Of a DNA stretch of 10,109 nt, positions 1 to 6,778 are shown piece by piece. How positions within the stretch are numbered: position 1 is the first letter of the stretch; the number at the start of each line of letters is the position of its first letter. Position numbers and translations under genes: made by a program. This DNA comes from Treponema sp. GTDB taxonomy: Bacteria > Spirochaetota > Spirochaetia > Treponematales > Breznakiellaceae. Location of the stretch: NCBI GenBank assembly GCA_031275035.1, contig JAISPH010000133.1, positions 1-10,109 on the forward strand, read 5' to 3'. A model generated the notes under the pieces. It was not told the DNA's origin. It did no database searches and worked only from the letters and a program-made list of their open reading frames with translations.

Positions 1-1
1 G

Positions 2-120
<119 letters not shown>

Positions 121-219
121 AAGAACCGTGCCAAGTAAGCGGCGTTATTTGTTATTGCGGGGCCGGAAAGGCTTTTCATGATGGAGGTATCGTAGCATGG
201 GGAGGGGGATTTGTCAAGT

Positions 220-356
220 CGCCATAATCCGCCTTCCCTGGCGGATTATGGCGCCGGAGTTTGGGCATTGCCCAAACTCCACCTGTCCGCCAATGGCAAG
301 GATGCCGCAGGCGGACAGCCTAAAAATAGCGGCGTCCCTGCCGCCGCCCTGCGGGC
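220..356. repeat. tandem hairpin cluster (three strong stems, two weaker)
   Basis: Perfect inverted repeats follow one another with almost no gap. Stem 1 pairs 220-233 with 240-253 (14 bp, 6-nt loop). Stem 2 pairs 256-266 with 270-280 (11 bp, 3-nt loop). Stem 3 pairs 283-291 with 310-318 (9 bp) and encloses a smaller stem, 295-298 with 303-306. Two shorter stems follow: 329-334 with 342-347, and 346-349 with 353-356, which share two bases and so compete. No U-run follows any stem, so a simple intrinsic terminator is unlikely. It could be a structured RNA, a REP/BIME-like element, or decayed mobile DNA. Confidence 0.75.
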
Positions 357-364
357 GCAATCCG
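348..364 (+). repeat. 17-base word preceding palindrome array 1
   Basis: The sequence CCTGCGGGCGCAATCCG occurs here and again, identically and in the same orientation, at 6370-6386. Each copy lies about 37-39 bases before the first palindrome of its array, so it may mark the left edge of a larger repeated element. Confidence 0.8.
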
Positions 365-474
365 GTATGGAGGGCGGAGGGTTTGGGACAGGTCCGGGGC
401 GATATATACGAAGTACGTCTATAGACGGGATGGGGGGCGATTATACGAAGTGCGTCTATATACCGGGGTGGGTG

Positions 475-536
475 GGATATATGCGCAATACGTTTAACGC
501 GGGGCTTGGGGTGATATATACGAACTGCGTATATAT
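475..536 (+). repeat. 62-bp direct repeat, copy 1 (two palindromes plus spacer)
   Basis: This two-unit block matches 621-682 at 58 of 62 positions by hand alignment. The 13-base spacer between the two palindromes is identical in both copies. It shows that array 1 grew partly by duplication of a two-unit block. Confidence 0.9.
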
Positions 537-620
537 GCCGGGCTGGTGGATGTAACGCGCATTCGCTTTACTTCCGGGGAGGCAGCGATTAGACGAATTA
601 CGTATATATCCAGGTGGGCG

Positions 621-682
621 GGATATATACGAAGTACGTTTAACGCGGGGCTTGGGGTAATATATACGAACTGCGTATATAT
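621..682 (+). repeat. 62-bp direct repeat, copy 2
   Basis: Second copy of the block at 475-536. Three of the four differences fall in the centre of the first palindrome; the fourth is the first base of the second palindrome. Confidence 0.9.
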
Positions 683-852
683 CACCGGGCAGGGGGCGGG
701 TCTGGCCTTTACCAGGGCGATATATACGAACTGCGTCTATATGCAGGGAGGTGGGATATATACGCAATACATCTATATCGCCGGGATGGGAGGGGGCGGG
801 GTAGTCCGGCGCCCCTCTGGCAAAAACCTGCCGGGGGGCTTACACTCCTTAC

Positions 853-1644
853 ATGAACCAGGACCAGGTTAAGAAACTGCTCCTCTCCGTCGAAGAGGCT
901 CCCATGGAATTTACGGTGATTTTTTCCGGAAAGAAGAGCCGTAAGGTCAACGGCCTCTACAAACCGGATACCCGGGAGATAATCCTGCATAACCGGAACT
1001 TTACCGATGACAACCTCCTCCTCTATACCGCCATTCACGAATATGCCCATCATCTCCACGCCTGTTCCCGGGGAGGGTCCCTGTCCGTCCGGGCCCATAC
1101 GGCTGAATTTTGGGCTATCTTCCATGGCCTTCTGGAAAAGGCCGAAGCGGGGAACATCTATAAAAATGTTTTTGACAGTTCCGCGGAGCTGAAAAAGCTG
1201 ACCGAAACCATCCGGGAAAAGTACCTCCGTCAGAACGGAAACCTGGTCAAGGAGCTGGGAAAGGCCCTTCTCCGGGCGGAGGAACTTTGCCAGGCTGCGG
1301 GGGGACGTTTTGAGGACTATATTGACCGGATTCTCCGCATCCCCAGAACGGCGGCCAGGATGATGGTAAAAATGTACCAGTACGATCTCGATCCCGCGGC
1401 GGGCTCCGACAATATGCGTTTCCTGGCGGGAATCAGGGATGATGAGGACCGGAGCGCCGCGGAGAATGCCCTTCTTGCGGGAAAGAGTCCCGATTCGGTA
1501 AAGATCCAGGCCAGAAAGCCCGCCGAAGAAGAGCCCCGGCTCCGGCTGGAAAAAGAGCGGCTCCGGCTGGAACGGACCATCGCATCCCTTTCCCGGCGCC
1601 TTGGGGAGGTGGAACGGGAACTGGAGGATATGCGGTGGCCCTGA
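853..1644 (+). CDS. SprT/WSS1-like zinc metallopeptidase with coiled-coil tail
   Basis: This 263-residue protein has a gluzincin-type active site: HEYAH at residues 62-66 (zinc ligands H62 and H66, catalytic E63), followed by H82-TAEFW. That spacing and the H..EFW pattern match SprT, WSS1 and YgjP-type metallopeptidases, where the later His is the third zinc ligand. A helical middle (about 95-205) follows, then a charged Leu/Arg/Glu heptad region at about 225-260 that should form a coiled coil. No signal peptide or membrane segment is visible, so it should be cytoplasmic. The substrate is unknown; relatives such as WSS1 act on DNA-bound proteins, but this is not shown here. The ATG at 853 lacks a clear Shine-Dalgarno. 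An internal ATG at 904 (residue 18) has GAAGAGG five bases upstream and is an alternative start that keeps the active site. The gene converges on rsmE with a 7-base gap. Confidence 0.75.
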   Translation: MNQDQVKKLLLSVEEAPMEFTVIFSGKKSRKVNGLYKPDTREIILHNRNFTDDNLLLYTAIHEYAHHLHACSRGGSLSVRAHTAEFWAIFHGLLEKAEAGNIYKNVFDSSAELKKLTETIREKYLRQNGNLVKELGKALLRAEELCQAAGGRFEDYIDRILRIPRTAARMMVKMYQYDLDPAAGSDNMRFLAGIRDDEDRSAAENALLAGKSPDSVKIQARKPAEEEPRLRLEKERLRLERTIASLSRRLGEVERELEDMRWP

Positions 1645-1651
1645 TCCGGGC

Positions 1652-2407
1652 CTACCCCAGTTCCCCGCTTTTTTCCAGGGCCAGCACCACGGCGGCGGTA
1701 CAGGCGGTTTCGGTGCGCAGCGCCCGGTTTCCCATGGAAAGCCTGATAAACCCCGCCCTTTCCAGCAGGTCCCGTTCCCGGTCGGACCAGCCCCGTTCCG
1801 GGCCCACCGCCAGGGTAATGGGCCGGCCCAGGGCGGGAAAACGGACAAAGGACCCCTCGGGGCGTACATTGTCCAGGGCCACCAGAAAGGGACCCTGCCT
1901 GATCCGTATCCGCCGGTCTTTTTCTTCCCAGGGCCGCCCGGTAAGCCAGGCTTCCAGACTGGGATAGACGGTCAGCGCCGGGATGGAAGTATCCCGGGCC
2001 TGCGCCGCCCCTTCGATAAGGGCGGCCCTGGCCCCGCCGCCGGTAAGCAGCCTGGTGTCCCGGTAGCTCTTTTCCCCTAGTTCGGTCCCCATCAGATCGA
2101 CGGCCTCAATGCCCAGGCTGGAAAGATCCCGCAGCAGCCGCCTGAGCTGTATGGGCCTGGGAAAGCCCACGGCGGCCCTGATGGGCGCCCGCGGCGGCGG
2201 ATCATTCTTCAGGTCCAGGGAAAAGATCAGGGCCCCGTCCAGGCGTATGCTTTCTATGCGGCCGTGTCCCAGGCCGCCCCCCAGAAGTCCCGCCTCAAAA
2301 GTATCCCCCGGCTTTTTATGGAGCACCTTGAGGAGGTGGATGGTCCGTTCATCCCGGCGGGGAAGGGGGCGGCCCAGTTCGCGGCTTTCAAAAAGGATGA
2401 TGTTCAC
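1652..2407 (-). CDS. rsmE: 16S rRNA (uracil-1498-N3)-methyltransferase RsmE
   Basis: RsmE uses S-adenosylmethionine to methylate N3 of U1498 in 16S rRNA. The 251-residue length is typical. The N-terminal PUA-like domain carries HLLKVLH (24-30), the family's HL.KVLR signature. The C-terminal SPOUT domain has the trefoil-knot motifs: IEGAAQARDTSIP (131-143), GPERGWS (202-208) and LSMGNRALRTETA (223-235). The usual GPEGG reads GPERG, a conservative-looking family variant. The start codon is GTG, with no Shine-Dalgarno upstream; a TATACT hexamer lies six bases before it, which would fit a leaderless transcript. The gene lies 66 bases downstream of the 920-residue protein gene on the same strand, so read-through from that gene is also possible. 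Confidence 0.95.
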   Translation of the reverse strand: MNIILFESRELGRPLPRRDERTIHLLKVLHKKPGDTFEAGLLGGGLGHGRIESIRLDGALIFSLDLKNDPPPRAPIRAAVGFPRPIQLRRLLRDLSSLGIEAVDLMGTELGEKSYRDTRLLTGGGARAALIEGAAQARDTSIPALTVYPSLEAWLTGRPWEEKDRRIRIRQGPFLVALDNVRPEGSFVRFPALGRPITLAVGPERGWSDRERDLLERAGFIRLSMGNRALRTETACTAAVVLALEKSGELG

Positions 2408-2413
2408 AGGGGC

Positions 2414-2419
2414 AGTATA
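2414..2419 (-). promoter_or_regulatory. candidate -10 element for leaderless rsmE
   Basis: On the - strand the hexamer TATACT ends six bases before the rsmE GTG, so transcription would begin at or next to the start codon. No good -35 hexamer was found at 16-18 bases spacing. The absence of a ribosome binding site supports the idea only indirectly. Confidence 0.35.
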
Positions 2420-2473
2420 CCGTTTTTCCGTCTCCGTTTTACAGTACGGGGCGCAGCCGCCGTGCAGCCAACG

Positions 2474-5236
2474 CTAGATCAGTTTGTGTTCTTTGGCGGC
2501 GGAACCCATCATGCTATTCCAGTAGTTCTGGGAAAGGAAAACCCGCCTGGTTTCAATGTCGTCGATACGGCTGGCCCGGCTCTGGAGCCGCTTAAAGGCC
2601 AGGCTGATGGCGGTGTTCATGTCAACCTCGGTGGCGCCGTGTTCCAGGAGGATACGGTAATAGGCATAAAAATAGAAAGCGTCGTTGGGGTCCGTGCCGG
2701 GCATTCGCTCGTCCCGCAAGATCCGCTCCATAATGTGCATCGCCTGTTCCCGGTTGGAACCGGGCCCAAGGCGGCTCAGGGCCAGGGCCTGATAGGCGGA
2801 AACCAGGCGTTCCCAGAAGGCCTGGTAGGGGAAGAGGAGCAGTTCGCACTGGGAAAAGCCGCTGTGCCAGTCGGGCTGTTCAATAAACAGGAAACCCTGG
2901 CCGGGCAGTTCCGCCTGCATCTGCTCCGCCAGCTCCACGGTTTTCCGGTAATCCCCGGCCAAATAGGAAGCCTCAATCTCAAAAAGCCGGGCGTCGGTAT
3001 TCCACTCCGCCGAAAAGCGGACATCGTTCCGCAGATATATATTGGTCCTGAAAATCCAGGCGGACAATACCCTGTCCGCTTCGGCGGAGACCGGAACCGA
3101 GGGATTCTCCCGCAGGGCGGAGAATATCCCCAGGGCTTCTTTGTACCGCCCGCTTTCAAAACGGAACCGGCCCTGGAGAAAACGGGAACGGTCCGTCCAT
3201 TCGGGCCGGCCCGAGAGGGAAGCGGCCTCCTCGGCCCGCCTGGCATAACGCTCCGCCCGGGAGAGGTTCCCAAAGAGGAAGAGGGTCCCCGCCATGTAGT
3301 AGGCGCATACCGCCAGTTCGTCAAAGTCTTCCGCCTTTTCGGCGTTTTCCACGGCAAAGGTAAAGTAGTCTATGGCGTCGCCCAAATTCTGCTTGGCAAG
3401 ATTCACCAGGGAAAACAAACGGTAGGCATGGGCAAGGCCGCGGCCCTGTACATTCTGGTTCAGCAGTATCGATTCTTTAATCACCTCGGCGGCGCCGGCA
3501 ACGTCATGCTTTCCCAGGCTGAAGCTGGCAAGGTTGGTCATTATCTGAGCCTTATAACCGGGGAAGCTGATCCGCCCGGGGTAGGGTTCCTGGAAGGCCT
3601 CCCGTATCGCCGCCTCATCCCCGTGGATAAGGGCCTTGAGGGTCCTGAAAATAGAGAGTAGCGCCGGAACCCTGGGTTCTCCCACGATGGCGCCGAAAAT
3701 TCCCCTGTCTATCGCCGCCTCAATGCCCGCGTAGGTATTGTTACTCAGATCCCCGTAGATGCTGTCCAGGATAAGCCCGTCGCTCCCTTCGCCCCCCAGA
3801 TCCGAAAGGGCCTTGAGGAGGTTAAAACAGGGTTCAAGCTTCCCCGCCGCAACCCATGCCAGAAGGCGGTTCCGTACCATGCCGCGGAGCCGGTCCATCC
3901 TGTCCCCCAGGGCCTTTCCCGCCTTCCGGGCAAATTTATGGATCCGGGGCCGGGGGTCCGAAAGGCTGTCTATGATCCCCGTATGAATAAGCAGGTCGAA
4001 GGCCCGGGAGAGCATCCGGGGGTTCTTCCCCTCCTCGGCGATAAGCTGGGGAAAAAGGGAACCGGGAAAATAGGGCCACAACAGATCGCAGAGACAGGCT
4101 ATCTCCCAGAGATCCCCGGAGATGGTCTCCGGCCGGGAAACGGCATGGCCCGTTTCCGGGAATTGTATGACATGGGAAAAGATCCCCTCCCAGCTTCTGA
4201 GGCAGCTTTCGTCGGCGCAGGTGCCGTAAACATCGAGGGACGGGGCCCGGGGGCCGCTTCCGGACTTATCCGGTTCCTTATAGGAAAGGGCCGCATAGGC
4301 ATCCTGAAAAATTTCCCGGACCGTTTTGTCCGCCCGGTGGATATTTTCCAGAATGATCAGGGGAGATATTTTGCGCCCTTCAGCGGCGGAAATATAGGAT
4401 TTAAGCAGAATATGAAAAAAGCGCCTTCCCTTTTGGATCAAATACGGTGAAAACGTATCCCGCAGCCGTTCCCGGAAAATATGGGCCGCCAGGGTATCCA
4501 GCGCCTCCAGCTCCTCCGTATTCCCCAGGGCTGCGCGGATCTGCTGGCTGTAGGCGTCGGAAAGGCAGCTAAGGCCCCGGCCCCCGGCGCCGAAACGAAT
4601 GATTAGCGGGGGGAAGCTTCCCAGACATTCCGTACAAAACCGGTACAAGTTTGCCCGTTTCCCGGTAAATTCCGCCCCCAGAAGCACCGTGTTCCGCCGG
4701 CCCCCGTTGTAAAGGAGCCGCAGGATCTTTTCGCCGGAGGGATTTTCCCCCGCCATGGACGGCGCCGCCGCCGGGGACCAGGATTTGACGCTCTTAATTT
4801 GGGCATAACCCGATACCAGCGGGCGGTCTTCGGTCCAGTTCAGCGGAGCGCCGAAGACTACATAGGGAGCCAGGGCCTTCTGTACCGAAGTGGCGCACCA
4901 TATCCCGGTTTCGCCGGAAACGGCGGGAAACATCTGGTGAAGCAGCTGCATGGTTTCTTCGGAAATATTCCGGGCAATCACGCAGTTATGGCCGTACAGT
5001 TCGGAGGCGGCCCCCTCCAAAACCCGGATAAGATTCTCTACAATGCAGAGCAGATCCAGCCAGAAGGCAACGGCGCTTTCGTCAAAGGAGGCGGCGATGG
5101 ACTTTTGCTCAAGCCGGACGCTGCCCCCGGATGCCTTAATGGAGGCGGCGATGGATTCCTCTAGAGAGGAAACCAGGGCGGACCGGGTCCGGCGGAGCTG
5201 GGCCTTGTACCGGAGCGAAAAGAGCATCTGTATCAT
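2474..5236 (-). CDS. degenerate cyclase-like / STAND ATPase-like / TPR protein
   Basis: This 920-residue protein has three apparent parts. Residues about 20-140 resemble a decayed class III nucleotidyl cyclase domain: KASGGSVRLEQKSIAASF matches the usual GG-V--GD--LA-F strand, but the metal-binding Asp is lost. Residues about 165-345 look like a STAND/AAA ATPase, with a Walker A-like GAEFTGKR (187-194, Arg where Ser/Thr binds Mg) and a Walker B-like PLIILENIHRAD (292-303, Asn-Ile instead of acidic-hydrophobic DD). Residues about 560-780 contain TPR-like helical pairs (601-637, 641-680, 681-710, 752-776). The C-terminus ETRRVFLSQNYWN is like the end of cyclase-STAND-TPR proteins. Function is inferred as a scaffold or sensor without catalysis. 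No signal peptide or membrane segment is seen. A second Met is at residue 4. AAAGG lies 12 bases before the start. rsmE follows on the same strand. Confidence 0.7.
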   Translation of the reverse strand: MIQMLFSLRYKAQLRRTRSALVSSLEESIAASIKASGGSVRLEQKSIAASFDESAVAFWLDLLCIVENLIRVLEGAASELYGHNCVIARNISEETMQLLHQMFPAVSGETGIWCATSVQKALAPYVVFGAPLNWTEDRPLVSGYAQIKSVKSWSPAAAPSMAGENPSGEKILRLLYNGGRRNTVLLGAEFTGKRANLYRFCTECLGSFPPLIIRFGAGGRGLSCLSDAYSQQIRAALGNTEELEALDTLAAHIFRERLRDTFSPYLIQKGRRFFHILLKSYISAAEGRKISPLIILENIHRADKTVREIFQDAYAALSYKEPDKSGSGPRAPSLDVYGTCADESCLRSWEGIFSHVIQFPETGHAVSRPETISGDLWEIACLCDLLWPYFPGSLFPQLIAEEGKNPRMLSRAFDLLIHTGIIDSLSDPRPRIHKFARKAGKALGDRMDRLRGMVRNRLLAWVAAGKLEPCFNLLKALSDLGGEGSDGLILDSIYGDLSNNTYAGIEAAIDRGIFGAIVGEPRVPALLSIFRTLKALIHGDEAAIREAFQEPYPGRISFPGYKAQIMTNLASFSLGKHDVAGAAEVIKESILLNQNVQGRGLAHAYRLFSLVNLAKQNLGDAIDYFTFAVENAEKAEDFDELAVCAYYMAGTLFLFGNLSRAERYARRAEEAASLSGRPEWTDRSRFLQGRFRFESGRYKEALGIFSALRENPSVPVSAEADRVLSAWIFRTNIYLRNDVRFSAEWNTDARLFEIEASYLAGDYRKTVELAEQMQAELPGQGFLFIEQPDWHSGFSQCELLLFPYQAFWERLVSAYQALALSRLGPGSNREQAMHIMERILRDERMPGTDPNDAFYFYAYYRILLEHGATEVDMNTAISLAFKRLQSRASRIDDIETRRVFLSQNYWNSMMGSAAKEHKLI

Positions 5237-5276
5237 AGCAATTTTTTGCCTTTAGGCGTAAACTTCATTCCCGGAT

Positions 5277-5282
5277 AGTATA
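5277..5282 (-). promoter_or_regulatory. candidate -10 element for the 920-residue protein gene
   Basis: TATACT on the - strand, 40 bases before the ATG at 5236. A weak -35 candidate (CTTTGA, 5305-5300) sits 17 bases upstream. It is the same hexamer as the one before rsmE. Confidence 0.4.
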
Positions 5283-5327
5283 CACTAAAAACGAAATACT
5301 CAAAGTGATTTTTATGACAGAGTTATT

Positions 5328-5361
5328 CAGAAACTGAAGTTTCTGTCGAACCAAAGGTTCG
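5328..5361 (+). promoter_or_regulatory. two adjacent palindromes in the leader of the ornithine carbamoyltransferase gene
   Basis: A perfect inverted repeat pairs 5328-5335 (CAGAAACT) with 5338-5345 (AGTTTCTG) around GA. A second pairs CGAACC (5347-5352) with GGTTCG (5356-5361) around AAA. The first is nearly identical to the hairpin before guaA at 8151-8176, in the same orientation. The pair ends 42 bases before the start codon. It may be an RNA hairpin, a repressor operator, or a dispersed repeat; the sequence does not decide between these. Confidence 0.6.
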
Positions 5362-5403
5362 CCGGCAACCGCTTAAAAATTTTTTGAACGAGGGGGAGAA
5401 ACT

Positions 5404-6348
5404 ATGACATTACAAACATTAAAAGGCCGGTCCCTGCTTACCTGGCTGGACTATACGGCGGAAGAAATCCGCTGCCTCCTGGACTTTTCCAAACTCCTCA
5501 AGGCCCAAAAAAACGAGCCGCGCCGGCGCCTTGCCGGAAAGACCATTGCCCTCCTGTTTGAAAAACGTTCTACCCGGACTCGGTGCGCCTTTGAAACGGC
5601 CTTTGGCGAGGAGGGGGGCCATCCGGTATTTTTATCCGCCGCAGACATACAACTGGGGGCCAAGGAATCCATAGAAGATACCGCCCGGGTCCTGGGCCGT
5701 ATGTTCAGCGCCATCCAGTTCCGGGGCTTTAAGCAGTCCACCGCAGAGATTTTGGCAAAATACTCCGGGACGCCGGTGTACAACGGCCTGACCGACAGTT
5801 TTCACCCTACCCAGGTTCTGGCGGACATCATGACGGTGGAGGAAAGTTTCGGCCCCGCCGGGGGAAAAAGGCTCTGTTTTGTGGGGGACGGCCGGAACAA
5901 TGTGGCCCGGTCTTTAATGGTAATCTGCGCCAAACTGGGGGTCCATTTTACGGTGATATGCCCCCCGGCGCTCAACCCCGGCGCCGCCCTGACCGGGCAG
6001 TGCAGAACCCTGGCGGCCTCTTCCGGGGCGGAAATTACCGTTACGGCGGACCCGGCGGCAGTGGAGGGGGCCGAAGCGGTCTACACCGATGTCTGGGTCT
6101 CCATGGGGGAGGAGGCGAAGCGGGAGGAAAGGCTGGCCCTGCTGGGACCCTACCAGGTTAACCAGGCCCTGATGGACAGAACCGGCCGGAAGGACAGCAT
6201 CTTCCTCCACTGCCTCCCGGCGGTAAAAGGCGAAGAGGTTACCCCCGAAGTAATCGACGGCCCCCAAAGCCGGGCCTGGGATGAAGCGGAAAACCGGAAA
6301 CATACCATTAAAGCCATCGTCCTGGCTACGCTGGGCTGTACCGGATAA
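5404..6348 (+). CDS. argF: ornithine carbamoyltransferase
   Basis: The enzyme condenses ornithine and carbamoyl phosphate to citrulline in arginine synthesis, or runs in reverse in the arginine deiminase pathway. All signature motifs are present: the carbamoyl-phosphate loop STRTR (56-60), FHPTQ (133-137), the ornithine-binding DVWVSMG (229-235) and HCLP (269-272) with the catalytic Cys270. At 314 residues it is shorter than catabolic ArcB (about 335). The loss falls after HCLPA, where ArcB has a longer loop; the ending HTIKAIVLATLG is nevertheless ArcB-like. No arcA, arcC or other arg gene is in the window, so direction in vivo cannot be told, and arcB is a possible alternative symbol. The ATG is preceded by a GAGGGGGAG Shine-Dalgarno (5390-5398). 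It is transcribed divergently from the 920-residue protein gene. Confidence 0.95.
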   Translation: MTLQTLKGRSLLTWLDYTAEEIRCLLDFSKLLKAQKNEPRRRLAGKTIALLFEKRSTRTRCAFETAFGEEGGHPVFLSAADIQLGAKESIEDTARVLGRMFSAIQFRGFKQSTAEILAKYSGTPVYNGLTDSFHPTQVLADIMTVEESFGPAGGKRLCFVGDGRNNVARSLMVICAKLGVHFTVICPPALNPGAALTGQCRTLAASSGAEITVTADPAAVEGAEAVYTDVWVSMGEEAKREERLALLGPYQVNQALMDRTGRKDSIFLHCLPAVKGEEVTPEVIDGPQSRAWDEAENRKHTIKAIVLATLGCTG

Positions 6349-6369
6349 TCCCGCCGTCCGGGCATTGGT

Positions 6370-6386
6370 CCTGCGGGCGCAATCCG
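6370..6386 (+). repeat. 17-base word preceding palindrome array 2
   Basis: Identical to 348-364 and in the same orientation. It begins 22 bases after the ornithine carbamoyltransferase stop and ends 38 bases before the first unit of array 2. Confidence 0.8.
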
Positions 6387-6424
6387 CCTCCCGGCGCCGG
6401 GGGGCCTTTACCGGGGAAAGGGGC

Positions 6425-6666
6425 GATGTATACGCAATGCATCTATATGCGGCGGGGCGGGTATATCTACGAACTACGTTTATATGCGGTGGGACAGATA
6501 TATACGCAATGCGTCTATACGCAGGATGGCGGATGTAACACGCATTCGTTTTATTTCCGGGGAAGAGCGATTAGACGCAATCCGTTTATATGTGTTGAGG
6601 CGGCGATATATACGAATTGCATATATATGCGGAGAAAGAAGTGATTAGACGGACTGCGTCTATATA
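6425..6666. repeat. palindrome array 2: seven 24-bp units, period about 36 bp
   Basis: Units begin at 6425, 6462, 6497, 6532, 6569, 6605 and 6643, with steps of 35-38 bases. They belong to the same family as array 1. The pair at 6532 and 6569 is the close relative of the pair at 549 and 587: both include the run TTCCGGGGA in the spacer and begin GATGTAAC and GATTAGACG. Spacers are 11-14 bases and G-rich. The array fills most of the 430-base gap between the ornithine carbamoyltransferase gene and purA; no gene is credible in that gap. Confidence 0.93.
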
Positions 6667-6710
6667 CCGGGCAGGGGGCGGTTGGCAGGGCCCAATGCAG
6701 GGGCTTGGCG

Positions 6711-6730
6711 CGCCGGTATGGACGCCGGCG
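6711..6730. other. GC-rich hairpin upstream of the purA promoter
   Basis: CGCCGG (6711-6716) pairs with CCGGCG (6725-6730) around an 8-base loop. A run of seven T follows at 6745-6751, but it is 14 bases away from the stem, so it is a poor match to an intrinsic terminator. Confidence 0.35.
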
Positions 6731-6732
6731 GC

Positions 6733-6761
6733 TTGAAGCGGGGGTTTTTTTCCGGTATTCT
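6733..6761 (+). promoter_or_regulatory. candidate sigma-70 promoter of purA
   Basis: TTGAAG (6733-6738) and TATTCT (6756-6761) are separated by 17 bases, and each matches four of six consensus positions. Transcription would start near 6768, leaving a leader of about a dozen bases that includes the AAGGA ribosome binding site. This would place array 2 wholly upstream of the purA transcript. Confidence 0.5.
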
Positions 6762-6778
6762 GACGCTAAGGATGTTGC

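Larger units (their letters stand above)
401..778. repeat. palindrome array 1: ten 24-bp units, period about 37 bp
   Basis: Units begin at 401, 439, 476, 513, 549, 587, 622, 659, 719 and 755. The steps are 35-38 bases except for one of 60 (659 to 719). The best unit (513-536) is a G followed by arms ATATATACG and CGTATATAT around a 5-nt centre, AACTG; other units vary in the second arm (CGTCTATAT, CGTTTA) and in the centre (CAAT, AAGTA). Spacers are 12-14 bases, G-rich and similar to each other. The unit at 549 is the most divergent. The period is not a multiple of three, and frames shift between units, so the open frames crossing the array are probably chance. This stretch has no convincing gene from 139 to 852. 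Confidence 0.93.

Noticed and set aside
220..356. Integron attC sites
   Set aside because: The hairpins are perfect and short-looped and lack the conserved core sites and extrahelical bases of attC; no integrase or cassette gene is next to them.
401..778. CRISPR array
   Set aside because: Spacers are only 12-14 bases, G-rich and similar to one another, the repeats vary freely, and no cas gene is present.
211..872. Open frames across array 1 on both strands encoding Tyr-rich repeat peptides
   Set aside because: The repeat period is 35-38 bases and not a multiple of three, so the peptide pattern shifts between frames; there is no ribosome binding site, and the frames overlap on both strands. 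They are open because the palindromes lack stops.
709..1869. 386-residue open frame on the - strand
   Set aside because: It lies opposite the Zn-peptidase gene, which has a real active-site motif, and runs into both the repeats and rsmE; it is a GC-rich shadow frame.
2264..3661. 465-residue open frame on the + strand
   Set aside because: It is antisense to the 920-residue protein and to the start of rsmE, both with recognisable domains; the composition is that of a shadow frame.
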